From an uncultured Collinsella sp. (lineage in GTDB: Bacteria > Actinomycetota > Coriobacteriia > Coriobacteriales > Coriobacteriaceae), in the NCBI GenBank assembly GCA_905204635.1, contig CAJLAN010000058.1, positions 1 to 8,686 on the forward strand: 8,686 bases of DNA. Direction: 5' to 3'. The position numbers were made by a program, and so were the translations under genes. Every line of letters begins with the position of its first letter. Position 1 is the stretch's first letter. This document shows, in pieces, positions 6,761-8,686 of this stretch. Below the pieces are notes generated by a model, which was given only the letters and a program-made list of their open reading frames with translations, was not told where the DNA came from and did not search any database.

Positions 6761-7522
6761 ATGGATCAGATTTACGACAACAGGTACTATTCCGCCGGTT
6801 CGCGTGAGCCGTCGCCTCGCCGTGCGCGCACGGTGCAGCTCGGTGGGTCCGCCTACGCCGGCGCCGACCGCTCCATGCAGCGCCCGACAAGTACCTCGCG
6901 CCCCAATGCTCAAGTGAATACTTCGACAGATGGACCAGTGCGCCCGGCACGTTCGTCGCATGCTCAGCGCTCGTCGGCTCAAACGCACGATAGGTCGAGC
7001 AGGCCTTCGAACCGTTTTTCGGGCTCGGACTTTATGCACTACGCCAACGACAACGCAATGGTCAAGGCAATTTACGACTTTACCCACGGTCCTCAGCGAG
7101 GGCTATTCATCGGCATTGTCGTTGCCCTGGTGCTCGTGAGCCTGTATTTCCCCGTGCGCGATCTGTACGTGGCAAAGCGCTCGAGCGATATCTTGGCCAA
7201 GCAGGTCGAGATTCGTCAGCAATACAATGATGAGCTGCAAAAAAGCGTCGACAAGCTGCTCTCGGAGGAGGGTATCAAGGACGCGGCATCCGAGGACCTG
7301 GGCCTGGTGATGCCCGGCGAGAAGAGGATTGAAGTGCAGGGCCTGGACGACGATTCGGATCCTTCGTCGAGCCAGAAGTCGTCGAACGCCAAGAAGGCCA
7401 GCGAAGTTGCCAAGGAAATCGAAGAAGTCGGTAAGGACGTGCCGTGGTACATCCAGGCGCTCGACATGCTGTTTGGGTTTAACGGTGTCGAGGGCCAGAC
7501 GGTCGTGTCCAACGGCAAATAG
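6761..7522 (+). CDS. divIC: DivIC/FtsB-family septum formation protein with long N- and C-terminal extensions
   Basis: A single-pass membrane protein of the cell division machinery family that bridges FtsL and FtsQ/DivIB at the septum. Of its 253 residues, about 1-112 are hydrophilic, rich in Ser/Arg/Pro/Gln and probably disordered in the cytoplasm. A transmembrane segment follows at about 114-130 (GLFIGIVVALVLVSLYF), then a coiled-coil-like helix at 140-168. The family signature ASEDLGLVMPGEKRIEV (176-192) corresponds to the usual E-x-LGLV-x-PGE. The tail (195-225) is acidic and Ser/Lys-rich, ending in VPWYIQALDMLFGF. FtsB/DivIC proteins are usually about 100-150 residues, so both extensions are notable. 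ATG 6761 has only a weak AAGG upstream; the frame is open back to 6635 but that runs through the terminator and promoter. ppx starts 20 nt downstream. Confidence 0.8.
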   Translation: MDQIYDNRYYSAGSREPSPRRARTVQLGGSAYAGADRSMQRPTSTSRPNAQVNTSTDGPVRPARSSHAQRSSAQTHDRSSRPSNRFSGSDFMHYANDNAMVKAIYDFTHGPQRGLFIGIVVALVLVSLYFPVRDLYVAKRSSDILAKQVEIRQQYNDELQKSVDKLLSEEGIKDAASEDLGLVMPGEKRIEVQGLDDDSDPSSSQKSSNAKKASEVAKEIEEVGKDVPWYIQALDMLFGFNGVEGQTVVSNGK

Positions 7523-7542
7523 CGCCCGGAGGGGAGCCCGCA

Positions 7543-8544
7543 ATGACAAATTGCAAACGCCATAAGGTGGCCGCGATCGACCTGGGAACGGTGTCGTCGC
7601 GACTGGTGTTGGCCCAGGTTGAGGGCGGAGCGATCGTGGACTCGTCCAAGCATACCGAGATTACCGACCTGGGTGAGGGCGTGGACGCGACGGGTCGTTT
7701 TTGCGAGGCGGCCGTTGAGCGCGTGCTCGCTGCGTGTCGCATGTTTGTGGACGAGGCCCGTGCCTTTGGGGCCGCGTGCATCTGCACCACCTGCACGAGC
7801 GCCGCGCGCGATGCGTCCAACGCCGCACTGCTGCTGGACGGCCTGCGCGATTTGGGGCTTGAGCCACAGGTGATTCCGGGCGAGGTCGAGGCACGCCTGA
7901 CGTTTTTTGGCGTGGCGCACGACTTTGCCGGCGAGCGCATCATTGTTGCCGATTCGGGCGGCGGATCCACGGAGCTTGCGACGGGCGTGTACGCGCCGGA
8001 GCGCGGGGTCTTTGCGCTGGAGGGAACGCGTTCGCTGGACATCGGTTGCCGTCGCGTGACGGAGCGGTTTTTCTCGGCGCTGCCGCCTGCGGACGGCGAG
8101 CTTACTGCCGCTGCCGCGTGGGCAGGTGAGCAGTTCGCCGCCTATTTTGAAGGCCTGCCCAGCGATTTTGAGCGCGCCGAACGCTTGGTCGCGGTGGGTG
8201 GCACGGTGACTACGCTGGTGGCGCTGGTCCACGAGCTGGAGCCGTACGACTCGAACTTTGTGCACCTGCGCGAGCTTTCGATGGAGCAGATTTCGGCCGC
8301 TATCGAGCGCATGTCTGCGTTGGATGTTGCAGGCATTGCCGCGTTGCCGGGCGTGCAGTCCAAGCGCGCGGGCGTGATTCTGGCCGGCGCCGTGGTGATT
8401 CGCGAGCTCATGCGAGCCGGCGGCTACAAGACGCTCACCGTAAGCGAGAACAGCCTACTCGCTGGCATGGCCGCCACCATCAACGAGACTCTCGACGGCA
8501 CAACCCCCACCATCGGCTGGACTCCCAGCCTCAGCGCCCTTTAA
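7543..8544 (+). CDS. ppx: Ppx/GppA-family exopolyphosphatase / pppGpp phosphatase
   Basis: A cytoplasmic enzyme of the ASKHA-fold Ppx/GppA family, which hydrolyses terminal phosphates of polyphosphate and/or pppGpp. The 333 residues contain the catalytic two-domain core and lack the C-terminal HD-type domains of E. coli Ppx (about 510 residues), like the short actinobacterial forms. Visible motifs: AAIDLGTVSSRL (10-21), CTSAARDASN (84-93), IPGEVEARLTFFG (111-123, catalytic Glu region), VADSGGGSTELATG (135-148), SLDIGCRRVTERF (164-176), AVGGTVTTL (217-225) and TVSENSLLAGMA (299-310). The usual Asn in D-x-G-S/T-N-S-x-R is Val17. GGAGGGGAG (7528-7536) lies 6 nt before ATG 7543. The 20-nt gap to divIC indicates co-transcription. 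Substrate preference (polyP or pppGpp) cannot be read from the sequence. Confidence 0.9.
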   Translation: MTNCKRHKVAAIDLGTVSSRLVLAQVEGGAIVDSSKHTEITDLGEGVDATGRFCEAAVERVLAACRMFVDEARAFGAACICTTCTSAARDASNAALLLDGLRDLGLEPQVIPGEVEARLTFFGVAHDFAGERIIVADSGGGSTELATGVYAPERGVFALEGTRSLDIGCRRVTERFFSALPPADGELTAAAAWAGEQFAAYFEGLPSDFERAERLVAVGGTVTTLVALVHELEPYDSNFVHLRELSMEQISAAIERMSALDVAGIAALPGVQSKRAGVILAGAVVIRELMRAGGYKTLTVSENSLLAGMAATINETLDGTTPTIGWTPSLSAL

Positions 8545-8547
8545 ATA

Positions 8548-8614
8548 AGTTGCGGTGAAATACGGACTAAAATCGCCCTTTCGGGCACCAAACAGTCCCT
8601 ATTCCACCGCAACT
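8548..8614. repeat. 67-nt near-perfect palindrome with nested hairpin after ppx
   Basis: Two 21-nt arms (8548-8568 and 8594-8614) are complementary at 19 of 21 positions. The outermost parts are AGTTGCGGTG and CACCGCAACT. The 25-nt spacer holds a second small hairpin, GCCC-TTTC-GGGC (8575-8586). The element begins 3 nt after the ppx stop codon. No T-run follows on the + strand; on the minus strand a short AT-rich stretch follows. It could end the divIC-ppx transcript, but its size and nested form also fit a dispersed palindromic repeat or small non-autonomous mobile element. Confidence 0.7.
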
Positions 8615-8686
8615 CAACAGCCGGCACCTGGGGACGTTCCTTTTAATATGAGCAGGACATTGTCAAGAGGCAAAATCGGGCCTGGC
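8615..8686. other. Terminal 72 nt without a supported gene
   Basis: This tail contains GGGGACGTTCCTTTTAA (8630-8646) and then an ATG at 8648 whose frame stays open for 13 codons to the window end. No ribosome site precedes that ATG and the short peptide is not recognisable, so no gene is called. The region may belong to whatever lies beyond the edge. Confidence 0.4.

Noticed and set aside
7216..8265. 349-codon minus-strand open frame
   Set aside because: It is antisense to ppx and the divIC 3' end. The composition is that of a shadow frame and no ribosome site or motif supports it.

Overview
The window is a high-GC, gene-dense bacterial chromosome segment. It probably comes from an actinomycete of the Coriobacteriia (Collinsella-like); that assignment is an inference from composition and gene order, not a database result. 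Two conserved blocks are present: the end of a histidine operon, and a mazG - eno - divIC - ppx block that matches actinobacterial gene order.

Region 1 (1-1905, + strand) holds late histidine biosynthesis genes: hisA (5' end cut by the window), hisF, hisI and hisE. HisI and HisE are separate proteins rather than a fusion. hisF is broken. About 16 nt are missing around position 570, in the segment that normally links the VGGG and GADKVS motifs, and the reading frame shifts there. Either this strain cannot make a normal HisF from this locus or the assembly has a local error.

Region 2 (1933-2844, - strand) is a PHP-family histidinol-phosphatase gene convergent with hisE. It supplies another step of the same pathway. 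The gap between the convergent genes carries a short inverted repeat.

Region 3 (2845-3131) is the largest gene-free stretch (287 nt). It holds a GC-rich hairpin in the histidinol phosphatase leader, a 55-nt near-perfect inverted repeat at 2966-3020, and short direct repeats. This is the densest unexplained regulatory-looking DNA in the window.

Region 4 (3132-5085, + strand) is a probable operon. It contains a stand-alone LarC C-terminal-type protein (nickel-pincer cofactor synthesis family), a YfcE-type metallophosphodiesterase and the housecleaning NTP pyrophosphohydrolase MazG. A rho-independent terminator follows mazG.

Region 5 (5275-8544, + strand) contains enolase (with its own leader and terminator), then a DivIC/FtsB-type membrane division protein and a Ppx/GppA phosphatase as a close pair. 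The last 142 nt contain no supported gene, but hold a 67-nt near-perfect palindrome with a nested hairpin.

No tRNA, rRNA, CRISPR array or transposase gene was seen. I did not find an obvious new multi-gene system. The best leads are the broken hisF, the orphan LarC2-type gene with the palindrome upstream, and the set of intergenic palindromes.
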